From assembly GCA_932294295.1 (NCBI GenBank), contig OW028575.1, forward strand, positions 12,590,058 to 12,654,057: 64,000 bases of DNA. Reading direction: 5' to 3'. Below the pieces are notes generated by a model that made no database searches, was not told where the DNA came from, and was given only the letters and a program-made list of their open reading frames with translations. Each line of letters starts with the position of its first letter. Position 1 is the stretch's first letter. Origin of the DNA: Alitta virens (Eukaryota; Annelida; Polychaeta; Phyllodocida; Nereididae). Position numbers and translations under genes: made by a program. Shown piece after piece: positions 13,501 to 24,263 of this stretch.

Positions 13501-16500
13501 TTTTTATGCCTGGCTAATGCTGCCTTATATTGTTACTATATGTCTGTGATAAAGTCAGAAACACTAACTGGAATCTAAGATATGCTGACATTGTTGAGAT
13601 TAATGAAATATAAATACTCCCAGTTTGTTATGAGATATTAGTTCAGAACTTCATGTTGTTGGATGATCATTTGACCTTGATTAAAATTCGTTTTTTACAA
13701 AATGCGCAGACATGGCTTCATCTATAATGCCTTGCAGCTTGAGCTAGCTTGTCTGCTGATGGGACATGAAACTGGCGAGGGCAAATTGAATATGTTATTG
13801 TCTGTGTTAAAGCGGGTGAAACGCAACGATTCTGCTCCAAATATGATAAAAATTATCCACATGAATACATGTAGGACATGTATGAATTTTGCATTATTTG
13901 CATCCATGAATAACTGTCATTCTAAATTAATTTAGATATTTCATTGTGTTGTTTGTAAAGAAAATGTAGAGACCTACACATGAAACATTATTAAAAGGAT
14001 ACATTTATTTTGAGACCTACATAGGAATTAAACTGCAGAGGACGTCATGTAAATCCAGGACTCCCATTGGGCAAGAGACTGCCATAGCCAGAATCCAGGA
14101 CTCCAATGAGAGTCCTGGATTCAAATGACGTCCTCTGGAGTCCTCGGTTTCCAAGTTTTTGAAATCTACTGTAGGTACAGTCAACCCTGTGTTAAGTGGT
14201 CAAACAGGGGGACTGATGAATATGTTCGTTTAAGCCAGTGGTCGTTTAATAGAGGGGTAAATTACAATAGATACTCTGACCAGGGTGTTGAAAGTGGCCG
14301 TTAACAGCAGGTGATTGTTCTATACAGGTGGCCGTTAGAGCAGGGTTGACTGTTAGGTGGCCATTAGACTGTTAGTAGGTGGCCATAAGAGCAGGGTTGA
14401 CTTTTAGGTGGCCATTAAAGCAGGGTTGACTGTAAGGTGGTCATTAGACTGTTAGGTGGCCGTTAAAGCAGGGTTGACTGTAAGGTGGCCATTAGACTGT
14501 TGGGTGGCCGTTAGAGCAGGGTTGACTGTTAGGTGGCCGTTAGACTGTTAGTAGGTGACCATAAGAGCAGGGTTGACTGTTAGGTGGCCGTTAGAGCAGG
14601 GTTGACTGTTAGGTGGCCGTTAGACTGTTATTAGGTGGCCATAAGAGCAGGGTTGACTGTTAGGTGGCTGTTAAAGCAGGGTTGACTGTAAGGTGGCCAT
14701 TAGACTGTTAGGTGGCCGTTAGAGCAGGGTTGACTGTTAGGTGGCCGTTAGACTGTTAGTAGGTGACCATAAGAGCAGGGTTGACTGTTAGGTGGCCGTT
14801 AAAGCAGGGTTGACTGTAAGGTGGCCATTAGACTGTTAGGTGGCCGTTAGAGCAGGGTTGACTGTTAGGTGGCCGTTAGACTGTTAGTAGGTGGCCATAA
14901 GAGCAGGGTTGACTGTTAGGTGGCCGTTAAAGCAGGGTTGACTGTCAGATGGCTGTTAGAGCAGGGTTGACTGTTAGGTGGCCATTAGACTGTTAGGTGG
15001 CCGTTAGAGCAGGGTTGACTGTTAGGTGGCCGTTAAAGCAGGGTTGACTGTAAGGTGGCCATTAGACTGTTAGGTGGCCGTTAGAGCAGGGTTGACTGTC
15101 AGATGGCTGTTAGAGCAGGGTTGACTGTTAGGTGGCCATTAGACTGTTAGGTGGCCGTTAGAGCAGGGTTGACTGTTAGGTGACCATAAGAGCAGGGTTG
15201 ACTGTAAGGTGGCCATTAGACTGTTAGGTGGCCGTTAGAGCAGGGTTGACTGTTAGGTGGCCGTTAGACTGTTAGGTGACCATAAGAGCAGGGTTGACTG
15301 TTAGGTGGCCGTTAAAGCAGGGTTGACTGTCAGATGGCTGTTAGAGCAGGGTTGACTGTTAGGTGGCCATTAGACTGTTAGGTGGCCGTTAGAGCAGGGT
15401 TGACTGTTAGGTGGCCGTTAAAGCAGGGTTGACTGTAAGGTGGCCATTAGACTGTTAGGTGGCCGTTAGAGCAGGGTTGACTGTTAGGTGGCCGTTAGAC
15501 TGTTAGTAGGTGGCCATAAGAGCAGGGTTGACTGTTAGGTGGCCGTTAAAGCAGGGTTGACTGTTAGGTGGCCGTTAGAGCAGGGTTGACTGTTAGGTGG
15601 CCATTAGACTGTTAGGTGGCCGTTAGAGAAAGGTTGATTGTTAGGTGGCCATTAGAGCAGGGTTGACTGTTGGGTGGCCTTTAGAGCAGGGTTGACTGAA
15701 CCAAGATTTAAAGGTTTTAGAGACAGTAGAGCTACATGCAGCAGTTCAAAACATTTCAGGCTTTGGGGAGAAAAAAAAAATCAATGAATTGACGTATGGT
15801 ATAAGACTATGGCAGGAGTTGAAGTGGAGGATGAAGTAATTAAAGCATATGAGAGGGGGGAAGAGGGTATTCTGTTGCTTTAATGGCTTCAATTACATGT
15901 CAGCCTCATGATTATCCCAGCTAGGGTTCTTGGCAAGCAGAAAATTTATATTGTTCATGGTGGCTACATGGTGGTACCTTTATGCCACTTTGCTATTGTC
16001 ATCCTCTTGACTGTAATGCAATATCAGAGCATGGCTACACTAAAGAGCCCTTGGATTGAAGTTTAAATGAGGTTTTGATTATATTAAAGGTGCTCTCAAA
16101 GAGTGCTTTCTAAAGGCATAATTTTGTTAGACAGTAAAGACCCCAACAGGAAAGCTTTTTGCTTGGAAGAAAAACGTCCAAAAAAGCATATTATGAGGAA
16201 TTGATTATAGTGGTACTGTATGTAGTTAGTGCATGCAGCCAGAATGAGACTCGTGGCTCTGGTTGAAACTGATTATTTATTCCTTATTAAAACATTAAAG
16301 CCAGATGCCATCTTATCTGAATTGTTTAACATTGGGTTAAACAAACATGACTAAACACTTGTTTGGTATGGGTGTTTGGTCCATTATATAATGGTGTTTC
16401 CTGTGGTAAAGGCAGGGGCTGTGTGATGTTGAACCACTCTTTTTCATTACATTTTTACATGTACTTGATTGGTGGTAGTATCCTATAGTGTGGTTTACTT

Positions 16501-18257
16501 TTAATGAAATAGACAGGAAGTGGTGTGAGTGATTTTCAGTTAGCTTTTAGAAAGCAGCTGTGTCAGAGTCATGGTGTGCTTTCAGTCAGCATATCCAGAC
16601 CATGGCTCCTGGCTAGCGTTTTCCCACCCAGACTGCGGACTCAGTCGCTGAGTTTTTCTGCAGTGGACTTTTTTCCCAATGTTTTTTGGCAGCACAAGAG
16701 CAGACAGCAGTGTGGCAGCATCACATTCATTCATCCATCATGGCATCTCAGCATCATATTCTATGGCTGCTGCTGCTGCAGAAACAGAGTCAATGTTTAT
16801 GGAGGTGATGAGAATAATGTTTGCTCTCACTGCACAACTTTTCTCTCATGACCAACCGACAAAACGTGTAAAATAATCAAAAAAAGTTCACCTGAGTGCT
16901 GTAAGGTGCACGCTGAGGTAAAACCTGATGGGAAACGGGCATAATGATTTGTCCTATAATGTATAAAATTTGATATGTGAACAAAAGGTTATGCTGACGA
17001 AGAGGTATCGTTGATTCCTCCTTCGTCTCATTGCCATGGTCTCTGCCTGTCCTAATTAGCCCAACTGGTGCAGAAATACAGGATGTAAAGCTCTAATCAC
17101 ACACACACAAACACACACGCACGCGCACACACGCACGCACGTATCGTTGATTAATTACTCACCCTTTGCCAGGTTTAATTGACAATAATATAATGAATTT
17201 AGTATATTGAAATGGAATTGCAAATAGTTTATTTTAATAGTTCCAATATGTTCCAATTGTTAAACATCTTATATTAATCAATTTTACATTTATGTTGCAT
17301 GTATACACATGTATTACCTAGGGGACCCAAAGAACCCAGGAGGGTTGTGGTAGGGCCAATATAATATGTGTTCTTCTATTTCCAGGGTCTGTTTAATGGT
17401 GCTGGCCAATATTTGAAAAATGATGGAATACTGGCATTATATGGGGTAAGGAAAAGAATCGTGGCGATAAAAGAAGTAATTTGGATTGCATTTGATTTTG
17501 ATCCTTCTGATTCATTTATCATTATGTTGTAATTCCATTTTTTGCTTGCAGCCTTTCAAAATTCATGGAGAGATATCACCAGAGAGCAATGTGCAGTTTG
17601 ACCAGATGCTGAAACAGCAGTAAGTCGTAAACATAGGGAATAAGGCAGCAACCCTAAGTCTGACTTGTGACACTGATATGTATTCATGTTATTCAGTTGG
17701 CAATAATGGGTCTGATGACTGCATTAATTCTTGTTTCAAATTCAAACCAAAGATTTAAAGCGCTAGTTAAGGAACCTCTCATTGATAAAACTATGTTAAA
17801 AATTTTCGTTGCTCACTTTTATTTCAAGAAATGCTGAATGGGGACTGCGAGATGTTGATGACCTTGAGGCACTTGCAAAAGAAAATGGCATGCAAATTGA
17901 AAAGATGGTAAGAGAATGGTGTCTTAGATAATCCAAGATGATTTCATGTTTCAATTGCTATTTATTCATGTAGATACTGAGTGAACTGATAGGCCTTTAA
18001 CCAAAAAGAAGCCTAAGTAAGAATTATGGATGAACTATATTTGTCATGCCAGCTAACAGTATATCAGTGTTTTTATGGCTTTGTTTGGCAATATCGTAGA
18101 AGCAATTTTATCAGGACTGTTAGATGGACAGCCACAATAAATGACCAGAGTCATTAAGAAGCACTTTTTGCATCATTTTAATAAATGTTGGCATGTTGGA
18201 CTGTTACAGGTGGATATGCCCGCAAACAACAAGACAGTCATTTTCCGCAAGAGGTGA
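5504..18257 (+). CDS. METTL26: METTL26-like protein (DUF938/UPF0585 methyltransferase-like), 5' end missing
   Basis: Six coding exons join in frame: 5504-5591, 12259-12427, 17386-17445, 17552-17619, 17829-17907 and 18210-18257 (TGA). All have AG acceptors and GT donors, and the phases agree at each junction. The first exon reads GTGQHITYFAEHL then TWQPSE, matching the SAM-binding GSGQH...EWQPSD region of METTL26. The second ends NSFDLILCINMVHISPWQCS, the family's DL..INM.H.SP motif. Later exons give GEISPESNVQFD, EWGLRD and the C-terminal VDMPANNKTVIF. The family is a small Rossmann-fold SAM-dependent methyltransferase-like group; its substrate is not established to my knowledge. The exon encoding the N-terminal RNK.PIL and VLE.ASG region was not found between 1 and 5503, so it is diverged or lies upstream. 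The 6.7-kb and 5-kb introns are filled with SINEs, MITEs and a minisatellite. The gene converges on HGS. Confidence 0.93.
6692..6925 (+). mobile_element. SINE-B copy
   Basis: It contains 'attccacattggccagctctgctga', a B-box-like GATTCCCGACCC, 'agcagctggattgcgtgagac', 'gctgaggcaagtacaaaacccc' and 'gtaacgtggtgtggactc', in the same order as the 5156 element but on the plus strand. Confidence 0.72.
7542..7577 (+). repeat. (GT)n microsatellite
   Basis: A run of about 17 GT dinucleotides. The short Cys-Val and Thr-His frames over it are low-complexity artefacts. Confidence 0.97.
9665..9708 (+). repeat. (GATT)n microsatellite
   Basis: Imperfect tandem GATT units (gattgattgattgattt, then more). Confidence 0.93.
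11243..11420 (+). mobile_element. tRNA-derived SINE-like element, third type
   Basis: The segment starts CAGCTGGGTGGCCTAGTGG, an A-box-like sequence, and has a B-box-like AGTTTCGATACCC about 60 bp later. That spacing fits a tRNA head. The downstream body differs from SINE-A and partly resembles SINE-B ('atcagctggatg'). It is not a functional tRNA: the stems do not pair cleanly. Confidence 0.5.
12473..12635 (-). mobile_element. SINE-A, tRNA-derived, with perfect 14-bp target-site duplication
   Basis: The sequence AAGCAGTGTCAGGT occurs at 12459-12472 and 12636-12649, flanking the insert exactly. On the minus strand the insert starts inside a tRNA-like head (CTTCCAACC, then GGGTTCGATTCCCGG as B box), continues through a conserved body and ends in a (CCCA)n-type tail. 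The 5' end is truncated before the A box. The perfect duplication indicates a fairly recent insertion. Confidence 0.88.
14036..14137. repeat. Foldback (inverted repeat), about 35-bp arms
   Basis: The left arm 14036-14070 begins CAGAGGACGTCATGTAAATC. The right arm 14103-14137 is its near-perfect inverse and ends GACGTCCTCTG. A short loop contains a further partial 'aatccaggactcc' repeat. It could be a tiny MITE. It sits 40 bp upstream of the MITE/minisatellite complex. Confidence 0.85.
14178..14352 (+). mobile_element. MITE-like element with CAGTCAACCCTG / CAGGGTTGACTG termini
   Basis: A TA dinucleotide (14176-14177) precedes the 12-bp terminus CAGTCAACCCTG. The exact inverted terminus CAGGGTTGACTG ends at 14352. 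The interior is non-coding, with 'gtggtcgtttaa' and 'gtggccgtta' words that mirror each other across the element. TA targets and CAG-type ends suggest a non-autonomous Tc1/mariner- or pogo-type element. The right end runs directly into the minisatellite, so this copy lacks a clean right flank. Confidence 0.7.
14327..15699 (+). repeat. Minisatellite built from MITE-terminus units, about 1.37 kb
   Basis: This is a long array of imperfect tandem units in two main forms. One is about 29 bp and contains AGAGCAGGGTTGACTG plus TTAGGTGGCCG. The other is about 19 bp, TTAGACTGTTAGGTGGCCG, with variants such as TTAGTAGGTGGCCATAAG. The units are arranged in higher-order blocks. The 29-bp unit carries the terminal repeat of the adjoining MITE-like element. 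The array lies within a METTL26 intron, between the exons ending at 12427 and starting at 17386. Confidence 0.95.
17017..17140 (+). mobile_element. SINE-A, 5'-truncated, with perfect 12-bp target-site duplication
   Basis: GTATCGTTGATT flanks both sides (17005-17016 and 17141-17152). The insert carries the family's 3' body (CTGCCTGTCCTAATTAGCCC, then 'cagaaatacagga') and ends in an expanded (CA)n/(CGCA)n tail. The tRNA head is missing, as expected for truncated reverse transcription. Confidence 0.88.
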
Positions 18258-18500
18258 TCCTGACCTTGTCAGCTCCTACACACACGACCTATGACCTCAC
18301 TTCCTCCAACATGCACAAATCTCTACAGGCCATTGCTGTACGCTTTTTGTTTTGGCCTATGATGCTTTAATATAGAGCTGTGAAACTTGCCTGGTGTCCA
18401 ATATGCTTCAACTTATGCTAAAAATAGACATCTCTGCCATAACGCTGATCACAGGCTTCAGCCGATGATATTAATCATCGAACTATGCATGATACGCAAT

Positions 18501-18661
18501 AATTAGAAGGCGCACTCCACAAGAATTGGGAAGGCTCAGCTGCCCAAATGGAAGACTCTCATTGGCTGGAAATTGTTGCTTTTTCGTGGAAATCAGAGTC
18601 GGGTCATTCTAGGCACCAAAGGGTTTGCTGGTTTTTGGTGGAGTGCGCTATCTTCTTATTA
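18501..18661. mobile_element. Short inverted-repeat element (MITE-like)
   Basis: The left end TTAGAAGGCGCACTCCAC (18503-18520) and right end GTGGAGTGCGCTATCTTCTT (18638-18657) are inverted copies with one small indel. They bracket about 120 bp of non-coding DNA. It lies just downstream of METTL26. No coding capacity and no named family. Confidence 0.65.
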
Positions 18662-21584
18662 TCAGTATGCTGCATATTTCAATAACGAAATGCCGGCTAT
18701 CACCTGAGTAAAAATGTAATATAGGTGAACTTCAACTAACAGTCACCTCAGTGTAGAAACCATAAACACTGGTAAATGTTCAATTGTTCATACTAGTATA
18801 CTTTACCATCATACTGATATATACGGTTGCCCACTAGTGATTATGTGAGGTTCTCCAACAGTACATTTTATCTTTCGAGGAAGCATTTTATTCTTAAACT
18901 ACATTTGGAATAAGCCATATGCATGATTAGGACAGAAATATGGAGTACTCGTGTAAATCTGATACAAATTGGCACAATGATCATCAGTTCTGACTGTGAA
19001 CTCCACTTTGAAGCTTTAATCGGAAATCCTAGCCTAATTCTCACGACACTGTTCACCTCAAATTGTATCTATATTTCTAACAATCTCTGAAGCTTTTAAC
19101 TGTATGCCTATTAATGTTCATGTACATTGTATAGATGTTAAATATTACATTAATTTCCTTACTCAAACTGCACTGCTTGAATGTTTCTTTATCTTATGTC
19201 ACACAGTAACACAGCTGACAGTTATGGACGAAGCAATTTCTCATGGTGCTAGAATAAAAAAACTTGTTGCATTAAACCTAGTTTATGTAATACATTATCT
19301 CAAGCTGCAGCTAATAGTTGCGCAGCTTCTAGACCATTTTTGCACAAAATATTTTTCCTAATTATTTTATTTTTATGCATTCCATTTGCGTTTATCCTGT
19401 AGAGTTTGTATCAGTATTAATTATTGTTTGTTTGTGATGCGTAATGCAAATGGCTGTTATTAAATGTAATCAAATGTTAAATATGTAAACAATACAAGTG
19501 TATGTGCTTTGCATACTGTGCCTACTCATATATTTCTAGTTTTAAATAAGTTGTTGTGTCATTACTAAATGTGAGTTTGATATTACAGTGTATTATCAGA
19601 GAGATGTTGTGTATCAATTTATTTTAAGATGGTTTACTTTTCGTATGTTACACAAAGAGTGTTAAATGATCATATGACGATGGACATAACAAAAGGTTTG
19701 AGCTTGTTTGAAAAGGCATAAAAATTAATACCTTGGATTTTGAGTGTATTGCATGGAAGCTGTCTAGGTTGACATAGCTTAATCCCAGCAAAGATAAAAT
19801 TACAGAAGGTTATGAGCTGTAGTGGGAAGATGAGTCATGGTAATATTACATGTTAATGTTAGGATTACCTTCTGCAGGATAGCATCAGATTACTTCTGAG
19901 AATGTTAGTACGTAACGTTAACAAATAACATTCAGGTATTAAAGCCTGAAAGCTAAAAATACAATTTAACCAGGTTTTGTTACCTGATTAATATACCATT
20001 GTAATGATAACATTATACTTTGGCCTCCCGAGTAGAAATCGTTCTAACAATTAATGTTAGTTATTTGTTTGCTGGGATGTTGTAACTTTTAATCAAAAGT
20101 TCTGTTGTGTCCATACCAAATTAATCATTGAAAGGATCCATCTTTAGAAAGTTTTGGGTATTTTTTGCGGAGTTGTTGTGGGAAGCCAATATGCTTTAGG
20201 AAGAATTTGCTAGGACACTATTAGTACTGTTCATGAAGGCCTTGTGTGTGGCCAATTAAGATTGTCAATTGCAAAAGGCTTTAAATTTGAAGTTCTCTAT
20301 TAAAACATTAATAAATTCTGTTCATCGGTTGTTTGTAGCTGTGCTGATAATTTAATCCTGCATTGTGCTTGCAACCAAAGATTGGTCGTTAAAGAAGTTC
20401 TTGTTAAATCTCTGTTTGATTTAATTGGTTAACTATTTATGTATTTCTTAAATATGGTTGAAGATTCAGCCTCACTACATCAGCTAAAGAATTAAAAATA
20501 TTATTTAAAAAAAAGGGAAAGTTACATAGGTAAAGTTGAAGACTAGTAGATCATACTTTTGTAGTATAAACACTGTACCAGTTAAGTTTTGTTATTTTAA
20601 AGGAAAAAAATAAACCCAAATCTGTATAGAATGATGAGTTCACATATTCAGATGTCTGTTATTTTAGGCTATTATTGATATATATGCCATATACAATGTA
20701 ATAATTATGTTATTGATAAATATGCAATAGTTAGGTAAAAGAAAGCTACTGCAGACCAATGGTAGTTGTACTTCAGTTAATGTCATTTGTTTTGATGTTT
20801 TCAATTTATATACAGATTTTATCAGGATATTGGGACACCTTTGTCACCAAATGGTGTTTAGTGATATAAGATTACATTTATTTTAATAACATTCCCCAGT
20901 ATACATTGTCGATAAACACTGATATGGGTTGGATGGTAACCATTCATTGACATGAAAATTACTATTAAATAATACTTAAATTGCTGTCAATGAAGTGATC
21001 TGGTGCCATAAATGTTTTGCCTCATAAAAATATGTTGTAACAGTCAATGTTTGCTGGCTATGCTTCTATGATGTAGTGTGTGTAGACCACCAAACACTGC
21101 GTCTTATCTGTGCTAATAAAATATATTTTCTGCATCCTATTTCGTCTTTGTGAAAACCAATTACCATATGTTTACTGGGGATTGAATTTGGTTAATGGCC
21201 CATTGTGCTACGTAAATTTCCTCCAGGTTTGTTTTGATGCTGCTGACATGGTAAATCAATGACATGACTATGCGGTATGAGAAGGGTTTTTAACACCGCC
21301 AGTTGGTATGATGATTTATAGAACTTCATCAAGGTACAACCTTAAATAAAAATGCTGGATGGTGACCTATAGCAGCTGAGGGCTCTTGACACTATATGCT
21401 GTAAGCCTTATAAAGTCCTGGCTATATGTAAGAATTCAGTTGGCACTAAACAATGTAATTATTTTGTGCGAAACGAACTTCATAATGCCTTATCTGGAAG
21501 TTCTGAGGCTATTCGATTTTGCCTTGCACTTGGTGCCTGTGCTGCAGCATGCACTTCACCCATCTACTTGTACAATGTATGGGT

Positions 21585-21680
21585 GAATGTGGAATATGGT
21601 ACATGGACTCCAAGCTAAATCATCCCATCATTACATCTGCCGTAACAATGGCATGGTCATCCAAGCTTCAAATCTAAGAG
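21585..21680 (+). mobile_element. SINE-B 3' fragment
   Basis: It shares 'ggtacatggactccaagct', 'catcccatcattacatctg' and 'ggtcatccaagctt' with SINE-B tails. Heavily diverged. Confidence 0.45.
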
Positions 21681-23111
21681 TACTGAGATGATCAATGTAA
21701 AAACCAACAAACAGAAGCGTTGAGTGCCCAAATAAAGCAAACTTTCTCTATAGAATGAACTTCAAATCCTCATAAAAGAAAACGAACATTCTAGGAAGAA
21801 TGCGGAAGTCTGCACCTCTTTTTATCGTATTCTTTGATACTCGCACTGGGTGCTTCGATCTAAAGAACTGTCAAAAGGCAAGCACTGGCAACAGATTAAA
21901 GAGAAGCGCCAGGCACATTACAGGTGCATATTTTGTTTGATGTCAGGTTCATCCAGTGCTCCTTTTAAGGCAGGTTACTAGGCCAAATGTAATGTGCGCA
22001 TATATATACATATTGCGAAAAGGCGCTACGCTGCAGTTAAATATCACAGAAATGGAATTGATAGAATCATTTATTTGCACCAAAAAAAAATAAAAAATAC
22101 TTGTGCTGGAGACCACCAAATGAGGCTCTTATTTTGGGATATTGTCAAAGCCCTGGAATGGAGGCGACAGCGGATAGTGACACCATAGCTCTCGAGTTGC
22201 CCTTATAATGCAAACAAATTACGGCATCAGAAATAATTTTGGATTACAGCACCTACTGTGAACTTTGAGATTGCTTTATATAGCGTAATCTAAGTGCACC
22301 TACACTGCGTGAATGACACATCAGAAATTACCTGGTCATATTTAAGATTTATATATATTACAGTACACTGTATGATCAATTTACAGCTGGGGAACCCTCT
22401 TATGGTGCTGATCAGCCTATATTTAAGCGCACTCAAGACTGCAGTTGTATCGGGGAGCTAATTAATGTGCTCATGAATCAAATGGGGTTGGGTTTCCAAC
22501 TCAATGAAGTTATTAAAATGGCAGCCCTTTCTGGCTGGACCTCCCCACTGCACTCAGCTAAAGAGATTTGGGTGTAGTTGCACTAAAGTATGTTTTGCAT
22601 TTAACATCCAAACAAAAGCAGTAGACAAAACTTCAATTGTAGTTATTTTAATGTTTTAGTGAAGAATTACAGTTTTCAGACACAACAATTGCAACTTCAG
22701 TATGTATGCACACTCATATATCAGAATATACATGCAGTTTTCAACTGAAGTATTCCTGTCAGGTTTGGACATGATTTGTTCAAAAAGTTAACATTTCCGA
22801 GATATGTGTTACAGACCAAGATTTTACCACTATAACAGCAAGCGATTTTCATTTCAATGTATAACATAAAATACTATGATAGTATTAGTAGCTTATGATT
22901 CACTAGTAGCTGTCACAGTACAGTAACTACAGTTCAGTCCACGCTGAACTAGCGATTAATAATCAACTTATGTGGAGATATGGATAATTATGACAAAAAG
23001 AAATTCCCAGCTAGGTAGGTAGCTATACATTTACATAGAGACAACAGGATCAAGAGCTATTCATAATTTGTGATATATGATACAAAAAGTGTATTAGTTA
23101 ACTAAGTTAAG

Positions 23112-24263
23112 TTAGTCAAAACAGATGAGCTGGGCTTCCGGTGATGTGGCTCCTTGCGGAGGTGCTCCTTGTGGGAGTGGGTGGCCCTCTGGAGGAGGTG
23201 GTCCAAAGTGACCAGGAACTCCAGGTGCCCCGAAGCCCTGAGGAGGAGGCGGCGGCTGACTGGTAGGGGGCCCTGCGGGTGGTCCTCCTTGGGCAGGTAA
23301 GGCGTTGTTCACAGCTGTGAATGAGAAATGTAAAAGCATTTTAGCAACATTATTATTTACATTGTCATGAATGTTGCAACTGACATCATTCACAACATGT
23401 AACATCACCCGAGACCTGTTTGGATCCAGTGATCTACAACAATATGACATTTAACATGTTCTTAATTTTTTTCCAGTTAAATTTTGATTTAAAAAATAAT
23501 AATTTCAATCCTGTTACACATATTTACCAAATAAAGTACTGACAGTGGATAACCAAAATGAGAATTTGAGATTACGTGTTATCCAATAAAATCATGTTTC
23601 AATCAAAATCACATGCTTTACTAACATGTGTCAACAAGTCATTTGCTCTAAGTCACAATTCAGACGCTTTTTACAACACCATTGCTATTGGGTATGTACT
23701 GTATTTTCAGTTATTAATTTAATGCTGAATAACGATCTGGGCATAGAGAAACTTTTCAGGACCTGCGCTCAGTAACTACTCGTGTATTTGTTACTAATAT
23801 ATGTTATTTTTCTGTGATGAATTAATGCACCAACAAACTCACCTTGCATATTGAAACTATTGTATTCCGGCATGCTGTGAGGAGGGGGAGGGGGACCAGG
23901 GGGATACTGTTGTTGTGGTTGTTGCTGTTGACCAGGAGGTGGTGGTGGCTGTCCACCTGGCACACCTTGCTGACCAGGAGGTGGTCCCTGTTGACCTGGA
24001 GGTGGTGGTTGGTTGCTTCCTGGGCCTTGAAATCCTGCACCTGGAGGTTGATATCCCCCTGGTGGGCCACCATAAGGAGGCATTTCTGGACCATACATGA
24101 ACCCAGGACCAGGGGGTCCTGCTGGGGGTTGCCCTGGTGGTCCACCCATGTGCATCGGTTGGTTATAAGGCGCCCCTGGGTGAGGCTGATGATGGGGTGA
24201 ACCCTCAACTGATCCAGCGGGGCTGAATGTCTGGCCTGGTACTTGTCCTGGGCCGTACATTTG
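23112..24263 (-). other. HGS: HGS proline/glutamine/glycine-rich C-terminal tail
   Basis: The last two exons (24263-23843 and 23314-23112) encode a low-complexity tail dominated by Pro, Gly and Gln. It includes the conserved [12 protein letters not shown] segment seen in vertebrate HGS and ends in PEAQLICFD. The final LICFD corresponds to the human clathrin box LISFD, with a Ser-to-Cys change. The GC-rich tail leaves long open frames on the opposite strand around 23844-24200; these are shadows. Confidence 0.92.

Larger units (their letters stand above)
18258..23111. other. Intergenic region between convergent METTL26 and HGS
   Basis: This should hold both 3' UTRs. A minus-strand ATTAAA (22647-22652) is a possible HGS poly(A) signal. 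A SINE-B fragment and one MITE-like element (18501-18661) are present. No other genes are recognised. Confidence 0.7.

Noticed and set aside
14327..15699. Possible CRISPR-like repeat array
   Set aside because: Units are contiguous and variable in length with no unique spacers, and the context is a eukaryotic intron. It is a minisatellite.
23844..24200. 118-codon plus-strand open frame rich in Trp and Arg
   Set aside because: It is the antisense shadow of the GC-rich Pro/Gln-coding HGS exon.
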